From assembly GCF_003219795.1 (NCBI RefSeq), contig NZ_QJVC01000021.1, positions 1 through 64,000 of the forward strand: 64,000 nucleotides of DNA. The letters are read 5' to 3'. Of the stretch, positions 1-11,007 are shown piece after piece (positions within the stretch are counted from its first letter, which is position 1; every line of letters starts with the position of its first letter). This DNA comes from Arthrobacter psychrolactophilus. Lineage in GTDB: Bacteria; Actinomycetota; Actinomycetes; Actinomycetales; Micrococcaceae. A program made the translations under genes and the position numbers. The notes under the pieces are model-generated. The model was not told the DNA's origin. It searched no databases and worked only from the letters and a program-made list of their open reading frames with translations.

Positions 1-2
1 TC

Positions 3-191
3 TTCAACATCGTCTACACCCCGAAGGCTGGCCGTCTCTCCGGTAACGCAGCCGGCTTGGGCGCGTTCAAGACCGCCCTGGTTCTGATGGGCATCATCAA
101 GACCAACGTCATGAGCGCCCCCATGCTCTCCCTGGACAAAGACGAAACCGCAGCCATCAAGGTCATCCTTGAGCGCACGGGCTTGATCTAA
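3..191 (+). CDS. DapA-family lyase, 3' end (partial)
   Basis: The window opens inside this gene; 62 codons and the TAA stop are visible. The tail contains GIIKTNVMSAPM and ends VILERTGLI. This resembles the C-terminal helices of 4-hydroxy-tetrahydrodipicolinate synthase and the N-acetylneuraminate lyase family, where a GL/GII..N.M..P....L....E.....L...GL pattern closes the TIM-barrel protein. The Schiff-base lysine and substrate loops lie upstream of the window, so I cannot tell lysine-pathway DapA from a sugar-acid aldolase. A terminator hairpin follows directly, so this is the last gene of its transcript. Confidence 0.6.
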   Translation, partial: FNIVYTPKAGRLSGNAAGLGAFKTALVLMGIIKTNVMSAPMLSLDKDETAAIKVILERTGLI

Positions 192-209
192 ACAGCGCTA
201 CGAATTGTC

Positions 210-239
210 AAAGCCGGGTCCTGCGTGCCCGGCTTTTTC
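210..239 (+). terminator. Rho-independent terminator after the DapA-family gene
   Basis: A nine-base arm AAAGCCGGG (210-218) pairs perfectly with CCCGGCTTT (228-236), and the descending arm runs into a short T-run. It lies 18 bases after the stop codon. Confidence 0.85.
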
Positions 240-313
240 GCGCCCGGCGTGGCGCCTTGGATCGAATAATGCCACGGGGTTAACCTAAAAATGTAGCGGT
301 CCTGTGGCTGCTC

Positions 314-386
314 GGGGCTATGGCGCAGTTGGTAGCGCGCCTCGTTCGCATCGAGGAGGTCAGGAGTTCGAATCTCCTTAGCTCCA
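314..386 (+). tRNA. tRNA-Ala, anticodon CGC
   Basis: A complete 73-base cloverleaf: acceptor arm GGGGCTA / TAGCTCC (one G-U pair), D-stem GCGC/GCGC, anticodon stem CCTCG/CGAGG, and TPsiC arm AGGAG-TTCGAAT-CTCCT. The loop TTCGCAT places anticodon CGC at 347-349, which decodes GCG (alanine). The discriminator base is A. The following bases are CCC, so the CCA tail is not encoded. Confidence 0.95.
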
Positions 387-508
387 CCCGAAGGTGTCTT
401 TGTTTGCGTCGGGCAACGTTCTCCGTTGTGGAAAATCACGCAGTGACAACTCTCCAACGCAGGAATGATTACCTCGTTGCGGACCATTGTTTCCGTCCAT
501 GCACAGGC

Positions 509-534
509 ATATCGTTAGGTATATCGTTCACGAT
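509..534 (+). promoter_or_regulatory. Candidate PadR operator
   Basis: The octamer ATATCGTT occurs twice (509-516 and 521-528), one helical turn and a bit apart. The second copy runs into an ATCG-TTCA-CGAT inverted repeat. The cluster lies just upstream of the PadR gene and its Shine-Dalgarno site. PadR repressors commonly autoregulate through short AT-rich repeats at this position. Assignment is by position and symmetry only. Confidence 0.45.
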
Positions 535-551
535 TCGCTGAGGAGGTAATG

Positions 552-1094
552 ATGCACAATTCATTTCCGGCAGGTGGGTTTTTCGGCAACAGCATGGACA
601 GCGTGTGGCAGGCCGTAGAGGAATTGCGTTCACGATTTGAAAAGCCCACTGGTACCCGTGCGGGGCGAGGCGAGGTGCGCTCTGCTGTCTTGGCACTGCT
701 GGCAGAGCAGCCCATGCACGGCTACCAGATCATCCATGAAATTGAGGAGCGCAGCGCTGGCAGCTGGAAGCCAAGTGCCGGCTCCGTCTACCCAACGCTG
801 CAGCTGTTGGCTGACGAAGGCCTGATCAGCGCGGAGGAATCTAATGGCCGTAAGGTTTTCTCACTAACTGATGCAGGCCGCGAGACCGTTGCCGCTTCGG
901 ATTCACCAGCACCCTGGGATGCGGCAGATACCGCGCAAGGTGGCGGCTTCTCGGCGTTGCCCAAGGCCGGCATGGAGCTGGCTCAGGCTGCGGCCCAGGT
1001 TGGGCGCACCGGGACCAAGAAGCAGGTGCAGGAAGCCGCAGCGGTGCTCGACGACGCACGGCGGAAACTGTATTCGATCCTCGCTCAGGACTGA
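552..1094 (+). CDS. PadR family transcriptional regulator
   Basis: About 180 residues. The winged-helix PadR domain is near residues 43-110, with the family motif MHGYQIIHEIEER, then SVYPTLQLLADEGLI and a wing ending KVFSLTDAGR. The C-terminal part is variable, with a final helix LDDARRKLYSIL that should help dimerise. Two ATG codons are adjacent. The second (552) lies five bases after AGGAGG and is preferred over 549. The next gene starts five bases after the stop, so the regulator and the ABC1/UbiB-like kinase are almost certainly cotranscribed. A repeat cluster upstream suggests autoregulation. The effector is unknown; PadR proteins usually sense small aromatic or amphipathic compounds. 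Confidence 0.9.
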   Translation: MHNSFPAGGFFGNSMDSVWQAVEELRSRFEKPTGTRAGRGEVRSAVLALLAEQPMHGYQIIHEIEERSAGSWKPSAGSVYPTLQLLADEGLISAEESNGRKVFSLTDAGRETVAASDSPAPWDAADTAQGGGFSALPKAGMELAQAAAQVGRTGTKKQVQEAAAVLDDARRKLYSILAQD

Positions 1095-1099
1095 CGGGT

Positions 1100-4255
<3,156 letters not shown>

Positions 4256-4278
4256 TTACCCGTAGCTAAAGCCGCAAA

Positions 4279-4309
4279 GGGGCGTCCCACCCATGGGTAG
4301 AACGCCCCT
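4279..4309 (-). terminator. Terminator after the alcohol dehydrogenase
   Basis: Read on the minus strand, AGGGGCGTTCTACCC pairs with GGGTGGGACGCCCCT (15 pairs counting two G-U) around an ATG loop, with a short T-run after it. It separates the dehydrogenase from the monooxygenase downstream. Confidence 0.75.
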
Positions 4310-4323
4310 CACCGCACTAAAAC

Positions 4324-5364
4324 TTAGATCGTTGCCGTATCGATGACGAAGCGGTAGCGGACATCCGAAGCGAGAACCCGTTCGTAGGCCTCGTTGATCT
4401 GGGCGGCCTCGATCAATTCAGTCTCGGGGGCAATGTTGTGCTCGGCGCAGAAGTCCAGCATCTCCTGGGTTTCTGCAATGCTACCGATGCCCGAGGCGGC
4501 AAAGGAGCGGCGGTTTCCCATGAGGGCAAAGACAGAGATCGGCAGGGCCTCGGGCGGGGCGCCGACGTTGACCATGGTGCCGTTCAGACGCAGGAGGGAT
4601 ACATAAGCATCGAGGTTGACCGGCGCGCTGACCGTGTTGATGATCAGGTCAAAGCTGTTCTTGAGAAGCTCGAAGGTGCTGGCGTCCTTCGTGGCATAGT
4701 AGTGCTCTGCGCCGAAACGCAGTCCGTCTTCCTGCTTGCTCAGCGTCTGTGAAAGCACCGTGACCTCGGCGCCCATGGCGTGTGCGATCTTGACGGCCAT
4801 ATGGCCAAGGCCGCCCATGCCAACGACGGCGACTTTCGTGCCGGGGCCGGCCTTCCAATGGGCCAAGGGGGAGTAGGTGGTGATTCCGGCGCAGAGCAAT
4901 GGCGCAGCTGATTCGTACGGGATGCTTTCGGGGACGCGAAGGACAAAGTCCTCGTTGACCACGATGTTCGTGGCGTAGCCACCCTGGGTGATTGTGCCGT
5001 CCAGATCGGACGAGGCGTAGGTTCCTGTGTTCCCGTTGATGCAGTAGTTTTCCATGCCGGCCTTGCAATTGACGCACTCGCGGCAGGAGTTGACCATGCA
5101 GCCAACGCCAACACGATCGCCTAGCGCGTGGCGGCTGACCTCGCTACCCACTGCGGAGACAACACCAACAATTTCGTGCCCCACAACCTGCGGGTAGGCG
5201 ATGGGTCCCCATTCGCCCCTGACGGTATGGATATCGGAGTGGCAGACGCCAGCAAAGGCGATGTCGATCAAGACATCGTGCGGCCCGACCTCGCGGCGCT
5301 CAATGGTTGTGGCAACGAGCGGCTCGGTGGGTGAGGTTGCGGCGTAAGCGCGTGCGGTAGTCAT
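4324..5364 (-). CDS. Zinc-dependent NAD(P) alcohol dehydrogenase, cinnamyl-alcohol-dehydrogenase type
   Basis: 346 residues of the medium-chain dehydrogenase/reductase family. The catalytic zinc site has CHSD near residue 41 and GHEIVGVV near 62. A structural zinc site has four cysteines in [16 protein letters not shown]. The Rossmann fold shows [13 protein letters not shown] in the centre. The pattern fits the YahK/AdhC/CAD group, usually NADPH-dependent aldehyde reductases of broad specificity. The ATG start has GGAG five bases upstream. It stands alone: it has its own terminator and lies downstream of the GH127 gene with about 100 bases between. Confidence 0.9.
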   Translation of the reverse strand: MTTARAYAATSPTEPLVATTIERREVGPHDVLIDIAFAGVCHSDIHTVRGEWGPIAYPQVVGHEIVGVVSAVGSEVSRHALGDRVGVGCMVNSCRECVNCKAGMENYCINGNTGTYASSDLDGTITQGGYATNIVVNEDFVLRVPESIPYESAAPLLCAGITTYSPLAHWKAGPGTKVAVVGMGGLGHMAVKIAHAMGAEVTVLSQTLSKQEDGLRFGAEHYYATKDASTFELLKNSFDLIINTVSAPVNLDAYVSLLRLNGTMVNVGAPPEALPISVFALMGNRRSFAASGIGSIAETQEMLDFCAEHNIAPETELIEAAQINEAYERVLASDVRYRFVIDTATI

Positions 5365-5473
5365 AAAATCTCCAAGCGTTGTATCTAGTCGCGCTCGATG
5401 GCGCGGTCCGTTCTCGACGCTACAGGGTAGGACCCGTTCGTGTCCTGCATATAGGAACCTTATTCACAAGAAT

Positions 5474-7381
5474 TCAACTGCTGCGCAACCAGACGCGCAT
5501 GGTGACGGGGCCTTGATTGCCCCATCGGTGATAGGGCGTGAGCGCCACCGCCAGGGGCGTCCCTGGTGCAGCCGGCGACGGTAAACCAAACGGCCATGGC
5601 TGACGCTCGGGATTGCTGAGCCATCCCTGCATAAGGAGCCGATCGCCGTCGGGTACCGGGGCAATCGCCGGATCCACCACGAAATCGTCCACATGAGCAC
5701 CCTCCGGCAGATCGGCCGATTCCAGGCAGTAGATCCGGGGTCCCCACTGCACCACGACGGATCCGCGGATGGCATCGATACGTGAATCGGCCGCGAGTAC
5801 TCGCGGGATCATGGGCAGGTCCAGGACCACCACGGTTCCCGGTGTAAAAACACGCGTCAAGGTGGCGTAGCCCGGGGCTACCTCGTGGACCTCGCCGTCC
5901 ACCCGCAGGCTCGCACCTTCTGCCCACTCGGGGATGCGGAGGGAGAGTGTCCATGGCGTGGCAGGGGAGTCCATCACTGTGACCGTGATGGTTCCGCTGT
6001 CCGGGTATCGGCTCTGAATATTGATGGCCGCGGTCCCACCAGGTACTTCAGCGCACACATCCGCATCGGCAAATTGGTGCACCTGGATGCCGTTGTCGTC
6101 GACCGTCGCCAAGTAGGCGCCCAGTGAGGAGAGCGTGCGAGCAATATTGGTGGGGCAGCACGCCACATCAAACCAGGCGGCGCGCTGGCTCGAATCGGCC
6201 CGCTTGCTTTGCTCGTTGGGATCGCTGGCCACGCCGGGATTGCGCCGATGCAGGGTATTGGCGTAGAAGAACGACCTCCCATCATCCGAGGATGCCGTCG
6301 CCACGATGTTAAACAACGTCCGCTCTATCAAGTCCGCATAACGGGCCTTGCCGGTGGCCAGCAGCAACCGCCAGCTCAACATGACCGAGGCGACGCCGGC
6401 GCAACTTTCGCAGTACGCCCTATCACTGGGCAGCACAAAATCTTCGCCAAAGGCCTCGCCCGTGTGATGCGATCCCATCCCTCCTGTGATGTAGGTGCGG
6501 GTGGCCACGGTGTTTTCCCACTGATGTTCGACGGCGGCCAGCAGCTTTTCGTCGCCCGTCTCCACTGCGAGGTCCACCACAGCGGCGGCAAAATACAAGG
6601 CGCGTACGGCGTGGCCGGCGAGAACGGTGCGCTCACGCACCGGCAAATCATCCTGGAAGTAGTCCCTGCCCAGCTCAATGTCGGCCAGGCTGTGGTGTCC
6701 TCGGCGCTCAATGAAGAGTCTTGCCTGCTCTAAATACCGCCCCTCGCCTGTGGCCCGGGCGAATTCCATGAGTCCCAATTCGATCTCGGCATGACCGCAG
6801 ACCGACTGGATGCCGTCCGGGCCAAAGGTCTCACAGATATGGTCGGCCACGCGACGAGCCAGCGCCACGAGGGCATCTTCTCCGTGGGTGCGGAGACGGG
6901 CCACAGCGGCCTGCAACAGATGACCGTAGTTATAGAGCTCATGACCCCATTCAAGATTCGAGTACCGCGCGCCCTGTTCCGGGCGACCAAATTTTGTGTT
7001 GAGATAGCCGTCGGATTCTTGAGCCGCCACAAGCCTGGCCGTGATGGAGGCGATGATGGCCTCGATGTCATCGCTGGGGTGGGTTTCACTCTCCCAGCAG
7101 TAGCCCTCGAGAAGCTTATAGATCTCAGAATCGGAGAACTCACGCCCCTGCCGGCCTGCTGGAAGTTTCCCGGAGGCTGCCAAATCAAAATTGGGCAGCC
7201 AGCCGGCACGTTCTTGCCACCGTAAGCAATGCTCCAATGTGTTTTCCGCATTGATCCGGGAGCGGGTGCCCCAAAATCCAGAGCTGCCGAGCCGTGCCTG
7301 CGACAGGCTCAAAGGGACCAGCTGAGTTGCCGAAGGGCTGACAGGGCGTGAGTCATTGCGGGTTGTGCTGGTCTGATTCAA
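5474..7381 (-). CDS. Glycoside hydrolase family 127, beta-L-arabinofuranosidase
   Basis: About 635 residues and cytoplasmic, with no signal peptide. It matches the GH127 (HypBA1) family: an (alpha/alpha)6 barrel followed by beta-sandwich domains. The zinc-thiolate catalytic set is intact: a Glu-x-Cys in YCESCAG (E325, C327) and the Cys-Cys pair in DVACCPTN (C408-C409), matching HypBA1 E338, C340, C417 and C418. The enzyme releases L-arabinose from beta-arabinofuranosides, as in hydroxyproline-linked plant glycans. Start TTG at 7381 has GGAG six bases upstream; an in-frame TTG at 7393 lacks one. It diverges from a LacI regulator with a candidate operator between, and its product would feed the araBDA operon at 16.6 kb. 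Confidence 0.9.
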   Translation of the reverse strand: MNQTSTTRNDSRPVSPSATQLVPLSLSQARLGSSGFWGTRSRINAENTLEHCLRWQERAGWLPNFDLAASGKLPAGRQGREFSDSEIYKLLEGYCWESETHPSDDIEAIIASITARLVAAQESDGYLNTKFGRPEQGARYSNLEWGHELYNYGHLLQAAVARLRTHGEDALVALARRVADHICETFGPDGIQSVCGHAEIELGLMEFARATGEGRYLEQARLFIERRGHHSLADIELGRDYFQDDLPVRERTVLAGHAVRALYFAAAVVDLAVETGDEKLLAAVEHQWENTVATRTYITGGMGSHHTGEAFGEDFVLPSDRAYCESCAGVASVMLSWRLLLATGKARYADLIERTLFNIVATASSDDGRSFFYANTLHRRNPGVASDPNEQSKRADSSQRAAWFDVACCPTNIARTLSSLGAYLATVDDNGIQVHQFADADVCAEVPGGTAAINIQSRYPDSGTITVTVMDSPATPWTLSLRIPEWAEGASLRVDGEVHEVAPGYATLTRVFTPGTVVVLDLPMIPRVLAADSRIDAIRGSVVVQWGPRIYCLESADLPEGAHVDDFVVDPAIAPVPDGDRLLMQGWLSNPERQPWPFGLPSPAAPGTPLAVALTPYHRWGNQGPVTMRVWLRSS

Positions 7382-7422
7382 TGCGGACTCCAAGAATTGA
7401 GAAGGGGAGAATCTTTCATAAA

Positions 7423-7478
7423 CCGAAACGTTCCGAAAAGCTTTTCCTAGACTAGGTTGACGCTAAACTTGGAGTCAA
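7423..7478 (-). promoter_or_regulatory. Promoter and candidate LacI operator of the GH127 gene
   Basis: On the minus strand, TTGACT (7478-7473), 18 bases, then TAGTCT (7454-7449) make a plausible -35/-10 pair. Just downstream, at about +9 to +20, lies an imperfect palindrome CGAAACGTTCCG (about 7424-7435) with the central CG pair typical of LacI-family operators. A repressor bound there would block transcription of the hydrolase. Confidence 0.5.
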
Positions 7479-7520
7479 GAGTGACGCTCACGTTACCTTC
7501 ATGATTCTCAGGAGTACTGC

Positions 7521-8564
7521 ATGGCAGAGACAGCAAATGGCGTAGTGTCCGGCGGCTTTAGCGCTAAGCCGGCAACCCTGCGCGATGTCGCCGCCCTTGC
7601 CGGTGTTTCTGTGGCCACGGTTTCCAAAGCGCTCAACGGGCGCGAGCATGTCCGGGCGGAAACACGGGTGAAAGTTCAGCAGGCGGCCGAAAAGCTTAAT
7701 TTTCTTCCCAATGTATTGGCCCAGGGGCTGTTATCAGGGCGCACCGGTACCGTTGGCCTGTTGACAAGTGACTTGGTGGGACGCTTTTCCCTCCCGGTCA
7801 TGATGGGAGCCGAAGATGCCTTTGGGGCCGGCAGCACCTCGGTATTTCTGTGTGATGCCCGCGGCGATGGAATTCGGGAACAGCACCACCTCCACGCGCT
7901 CCTGAGTCGACGGGTGGACGGACTCATCATCGTTGGCGACACAACCAATCCCCGGGAATCTCTTGGTCAGCATCTTCCTGTTCCCGTGGTGTATGCCTAT
8001 GCGCCCTCGTTGGATGAACGGGATATGTCGGTGGTTAGCGACAACGTCGGTGCTGGACGCCAAGCGGTTGAGCATATGGTGCGTAGTGGGCGAAGCCGGA
8101 TTGCCTACATCGCAGGAGACAAGGAATTTCTGGCCGCACGCGACCGCGCCGAAGGAGCGGTTCAGGCGCTGCACCAGTTCGGTTTACCACTCATGGGCGA
8201 TGAGGTCATGTATGGGGCGTGGACCGAATCGTGGGGCCGGAGCTCGGTGCGTGCCCTGATCGATAAATGCCCAGATATTGATGCAGTCATCTGCGGCAGC
8301 GACCAGATCGCTCGGGGGGTCTTGGATGCCTTGCGCGAATCCGGGCGCACAGTCCCGGACGAGGTTGCCGTCATGGGGCATGACAATTGGGAGCTGCTGG
8401 CCACGCAAGCCCGCCCACCCCTGTCCACAATTGACATGAACCTAGAACTTGTTGGGCGCAAGGCCGCCCAACTGCTCTTTGCCGCGATCGAGGGCACGGC
8501 CGAGCCGGGCATTCACAGCATCTCAACCCGACTCCTGGCCAGGGATTCCACCGCGCGAGGGTAG
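7521..8564 (+). CDS. LacI family transcriptional regulator
   Basis: 347 residues. The N-terminal helix-turn-helix and hinge are plain at residues 20-70: TLRDVAALAGVSVATVSKALNG and KLNFLPNVLAQGL. A periplasmic-binding-protein fold follows (GLLTSDLVGRF, DGLIIVGD, ICGSDQIARGVLDAL, DEVAVMGHDNWELL). The ATG start has AGGAG seven bases upstream. It is transcribed away from GH127 and most likely represses it, with an arabinose-containing sugar as inducer. It also precedes the PTS locus on the same strand, but 325 bases of regulatory sequence separate them. Confidence 0.9.
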   Translation: MAETANGVVSGGFSAKPATLRDVAALAGVSVATVSKALNGREHVRAETRVKVQQAAEKLNFLPNVLAQGLLSGRTGTVGLLTSDLVGRFSLPVMMGAEDAFGAGSTSVFLCDARGDGIREQHHLHALLSRRVDGLIIVGDTTNPRESLGQHLPVPVVYAYAPSLDERDMSVVSDNVGAGRQAVEHMVRSGRSRIAYIAGDKEFLAARDRAEGAVQALHQFGLPLMGDEVMYGAWTESWGRSSVRALIDKCPDIDAVICGSDQIARGVLDALRESGRTVPDEVAVMGHDNWELLATQARPPLSTIDMNLELVGRKAAQLLFAAIEGTAEPGIHSISTRLLARDSTARG

Positions 8565-8664
8565 CAAGAGAAAGTGGATCCGCTGCGTATTTTGACCCTC
8601 GTTTGGCTTTGATGCCGATCACATGTGTATTCTTATCTCGCTACCACTTTGTGTTAGCTGTCAT

Positions 8665-8694
8665 CGGGATTGTAACTTTCGGCAAGAACCTGAG
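8665..8694 (+). promoter_or_regulatory. Ribonucleic antiterminator (RAT) site in the PTS leader
   Basis: GGATTGTAAC (8667-8676), a short loop TTTC, then GGCAAGAACC (8681-8690). The two conserved halves match known RAT elements bound by BglG/SacY/LicT-type proteins (for sacB: GGTTTGTTACTG and AGGCAAGACCT). The site lies in the untranslated leader of ptsG, and the same operon encodes a protein with the matching RNA-binding domain. RNA folding was not computed. Confidence 0.72.
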
Positions 8695-8719
8695 ACGCCC
8701 GGCCTCGCAGATCTTTTCT
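8690..8719 (+). terminator. Candidate attenuator overlapping the RAT
   Basis: Starting at the 3' edge of the RAT, CTGAGA pairs imperfectly with TCGCAG (8705-8710) around a GC-rich loop, then TCTTTTCT follows. Overlap of the RAT with the 5' arm of a terminator is the expected layout for antitermination. The stem is short with one mismatch, so the exact terminator is uncertain. A second possible pairing, CTGTGGGG with CCCC-TG-ACAG (about 8719-8765), lies just downstream. Confidence 0.4.
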
Positions 8720-8848
8720 GTGGGGCTTTCCGTCCATCTTCGCCTAAGAGTCCTTCCCCTGACAGCACATCGCGCGCGGACTGCCAATGACGCAGCCCCA
8801 TGACGCATGTTTCCACAGTGGTATCGGATTCCCACGGCCTAGGATTTT

Positions 8849-8870
8849 GGCCTGACGACGTCGTCAGGCC
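8849..8870. promoter_or_regulatory. Perfect 22-base palindrome before ptsG
   Basis: The arm GGCCTGACGAC is followed at once by its exact reverse complement, with no loop. It ends eight bases before the AGGGA ribosome site of ptsG. No T-run follows, so it is not a standard terminator. It could be an operator or an mRNA hairpin. Confidence 0.6.
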
Positions 8871-8889
8871 GTGAACGTAGGGAATTTAC

Positions 8890-10437
8890 GTGTTTAAACA
8901 GCTTTCTAAGATCGGTAAGGCTTTCATGCTGCCGGTCGCCATTCTTCCTGCAGCAGGTCTGCTGCTTGGTATTGGTGGAGCACTCTCCAACCCCACCACG
9001 GTTGCCGCATATCCGATCCTGGACAACCATGTCCTGCAGGGCATCTTCGGTGTCATGTCGGCCGCCGGCGCAACCGTTTTCGACAACCTTGCGATCCTGC
9101 TCGCCATCGGCCTGTGTATTGGCCTAGCTAAGCGCGACAAGGGAACTGCCGCCCTCGCCGGTGTTGTTGGCTACCTGGTCATGAAGGCCAGCATCGATGC
9201 GCTCCTGAACATCTTCACCCCCGACGCTGCAGCCATTGACACCGGTGTTGTTGGTGCCCTCGTTGTGGGTGGTGTGGCCGTCATGCTGCATAACCGCTTC
9301 TACAACATTCAGCTGCCGGCCATCCTCGGCTTCTTCGGAGGCTCCCGCTTTGTCCCGATCGTCACGGCCTTCGCCGCGATCATTGTCGGTGCGGTCTTCT
9401 TCGTTGTCTGGCCTCCGGTTCAGAACGCCTTGGTCGACGCCGGAACGGGTATCGCTAGCATGGGCGCCTTCGGTACCTTCCTCTACGGATCGCTGCTGCG
9501 CCTGAGCGGTGCGGCTGGCCTGCATCACATGATCTACCCCATGTTCTGGTACACCCCGTTGGGTGGCACCGAGATGGTCAACGGTGTCCAGGTCATCGGT
9601 GCGCAGAAGATCTTCTTCGCCCAGCTGGCCGACCCCAACCACGTTGGCTTGTTCACGGAGGGCACGCGCTTCTTCGCCGGTCGCTTCGACACCATGATGT
9701 TCGGCCTCCCGGGCGCCTGCCTTGCCATGTGGCACGTGATCCCCAAGGGTCGCCGCGCCAAGTACACGGGTCTGTTCGCCTCCGTTGCGCTGACCTCCTT
9801 CGTCACCGGCATCACCGAGCCCATCGAGTTCATGTTCCTCTTCGTGGCTCCGATCCTCTACGTCATCCACGCAGTGTTCGACGGCCTGTCCTTCCTCATT
9901 GCTGACCTGCTCAACATCAGCATCGGTAACACCTTCTCCGGTGGCCTGATCGACTTCCTGCTCTTCGGTGTCTTCCAGGGCAACGAGCGCACCAACTGGC
10001 TTCTTGTGATCCCCGTCGGCGTTGTCTGGTTCTTCCTGTACTACTTCACGTTCAAGTTCCTCATCAAGAAGTTCAAGTTCGGCACACCCGGACACCTGGA
10101 AGATACTCTGGGGAACGACGACGATGCCGCTTCCGCGGGCGACGCCGAGAAGGTTCCGGCCCTGGTTGGCGGCGCCGAAGAGGGCACGCCTATTCAGCGC
10201 GAGGCCGCTCAGGTTCTGGCCGCTTTGGGTGGGGCTGAGAACCTCGAAGAGGTGGATGCCTGCATCACGCGCCTGCGCGTTTCCGTCAAGGATCCGGCCC
10301 AGGTCGACAAGGACAGGCTTCGCCAGCTTGGCGCCGCAGGCGTTTTCGAGGTCAGCGGCGGCGTTCAGGCCGTCTTTGGTGGCAAGGCAGTGCTTTACAA
10401 AAGCGCCATTAATGAAAGTCTTGGCATTGACGACTAA
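8890..10437 (+). CDS. ptsG: PTS glucose transporter EIICB (PtsG-type)
   Basis: 515 residues. EIIC (residues 1-395) has about ten membrane segments. It carries the signature ITEPIEFMFLFVAPILY and the Bacillus PtsG-like stretch GLHHMIYPMFWYTPL, pointing to glucose rather than N-acetylglucosamine. A charged linker follows. The EIIB domain (about 430-515) has the phosphorylated cysteine C458 in DACITRLRVSV. It carries sugar across the membrane while phosphorylating it. GTG start with AGGGA six bases upstream. It is first in an operon with crr, an antiterminator gene, ptsI and ptsH, and the leader carries a RAT site. Glucosamine or related sugars are alternative substrates. Confidence 0.92.
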   Translation: MFKQLSKIGKAFMLPVAILPAAGLLLGIGGALSNPTTVAAYPILDNHVLQGIFGVMSAAGATVFDNLAILLAIGLCIGLAKRDKGTAALAGVVGYLVMKASIDALLNIFTPDAAAIDTGVVGALVVGGVAVMLHNRFYNIQLPAILGFFGGSRFVPIVTAFAAIIVGAVFFVVWPPVQNALVDAGTGIASMGAFGTFLYGSLLRLSGAAGLHHMIYPMFWYTPLGGTEMVNGVQVIGAQKIFFAQLADPNHVGLFTEGTRFFAGRFDTMMFGLPGACLAMWHVIPKGRRAKYTGLFASVALTSFVTGITEPIEFMFLFVAPILYVIHAVFDGLSFLIADLLNISIGNTFSGGLIDFLLFGVFQGNERTNWLLVIPVGVVWFFLYYFTFKFLIKKFKFGTPGHLEDTLGNDDDAASAGDAEKVPALVGGAEEGTPIQREAAQVLAALGGAENLEEVDACITRLRVSVKDPAQVDKDRLRQLGAAGVFEVSGGVQAVFGGKAVLYKSAINESLGIDD

Positions 10438-10476
10438 TCTCGCGCCAACCACTTAAACACACGAGGAGACATCACG

Positions 10477-10950
10477 ATGTTGAAAATGTTCAAGAAAAAA
10501 GGCGATCAGATCTTTGCCCCTGCCGCGGGAACCGTCATGGCCCTGGCTGATGTGCCGGACCCGGTCTTTGCCAGTGGGGCTGTTGGTGAGGGATTCGCCG
10601 TCGAACCTACCGAGGGAAACTTTGTCAGCCCGGTTGATGGCGAGCTGATCCTGCTGGCCAAGACGCTGCACGCCTTCGCCGTGCGGACAGATGCCGGCGC
10701 GGAAATCCTGGTCCACATCGGCATGGACACGGTCAAGCTCAAGGGCGAGGGCTTCACAGCTCACCGCGCCAAGGGCGAGATGGTCAAGCAGGGCGAACTC
10801 GTCATCAGCTGCGACCTGGCCGCCATGACACCTCTGGTGCCCTCCATGGTGACACCGGTCCTGCTGACCAATGGCAAGGACTTCAGCATTGCCGAGAGCA
10901 ATGTCGCGGCCGCCGCCGGAACGCCTGTCATCACCGTTCGGAAGAAATAA
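10477..10950 (+). CDS. crr: PTS EIIA, glucose type
   Basis: 157 residues, a stand-alone EIIA(Glc)-like protein. The phosphorylated histidine is H80 in EILVHIGMDTVKLKG, and the partner histidine is H65 in TLHAFAVRTD, matching E. coli H90 and H75. It takes phosphate from HPr and passes it to C458 of EIICB. ATG start with an ACGAGGAGA ribosome site; 39 bases after ptsG, same transcript. Confidence 0.93.
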   Translation: MLKMFKKKGDQIFAPAAGTVMALADVPDPVFASGAVGEGFAVEPTEGNFVSPVDGELILLAKTLHAFAVRTDAGAEILVHIGMDTVKLKGEGFTAHRAKGEMVKQGELVISCDLAAMTPLVPSMVTPVLLTNGKDFSIAESNVAAAAGTPVITVRKK

Positions 10951-11007
10951 CATGGTGCCCGTCACGGGCGCTTCCTGCGCCTTAGTCACTGCTAGGATCG
11001 CATTCTC

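Noticed and set aside
9124-10452. Open frame of 442 codons on the minus strand opposite ptsG
   Set aside because: It mirrors ptsG, has no recognisable motif and is rich in Glu, His and Asp, as expected from antisense of a membrane protein in GC-rich DNA.
10957-10969. Terminator between crr and the antiterminator gene
   Set aside because: GCCCGT-ACGGGC is short, has almost no loop and lacks a T-run; the genes are better read as one transcript.
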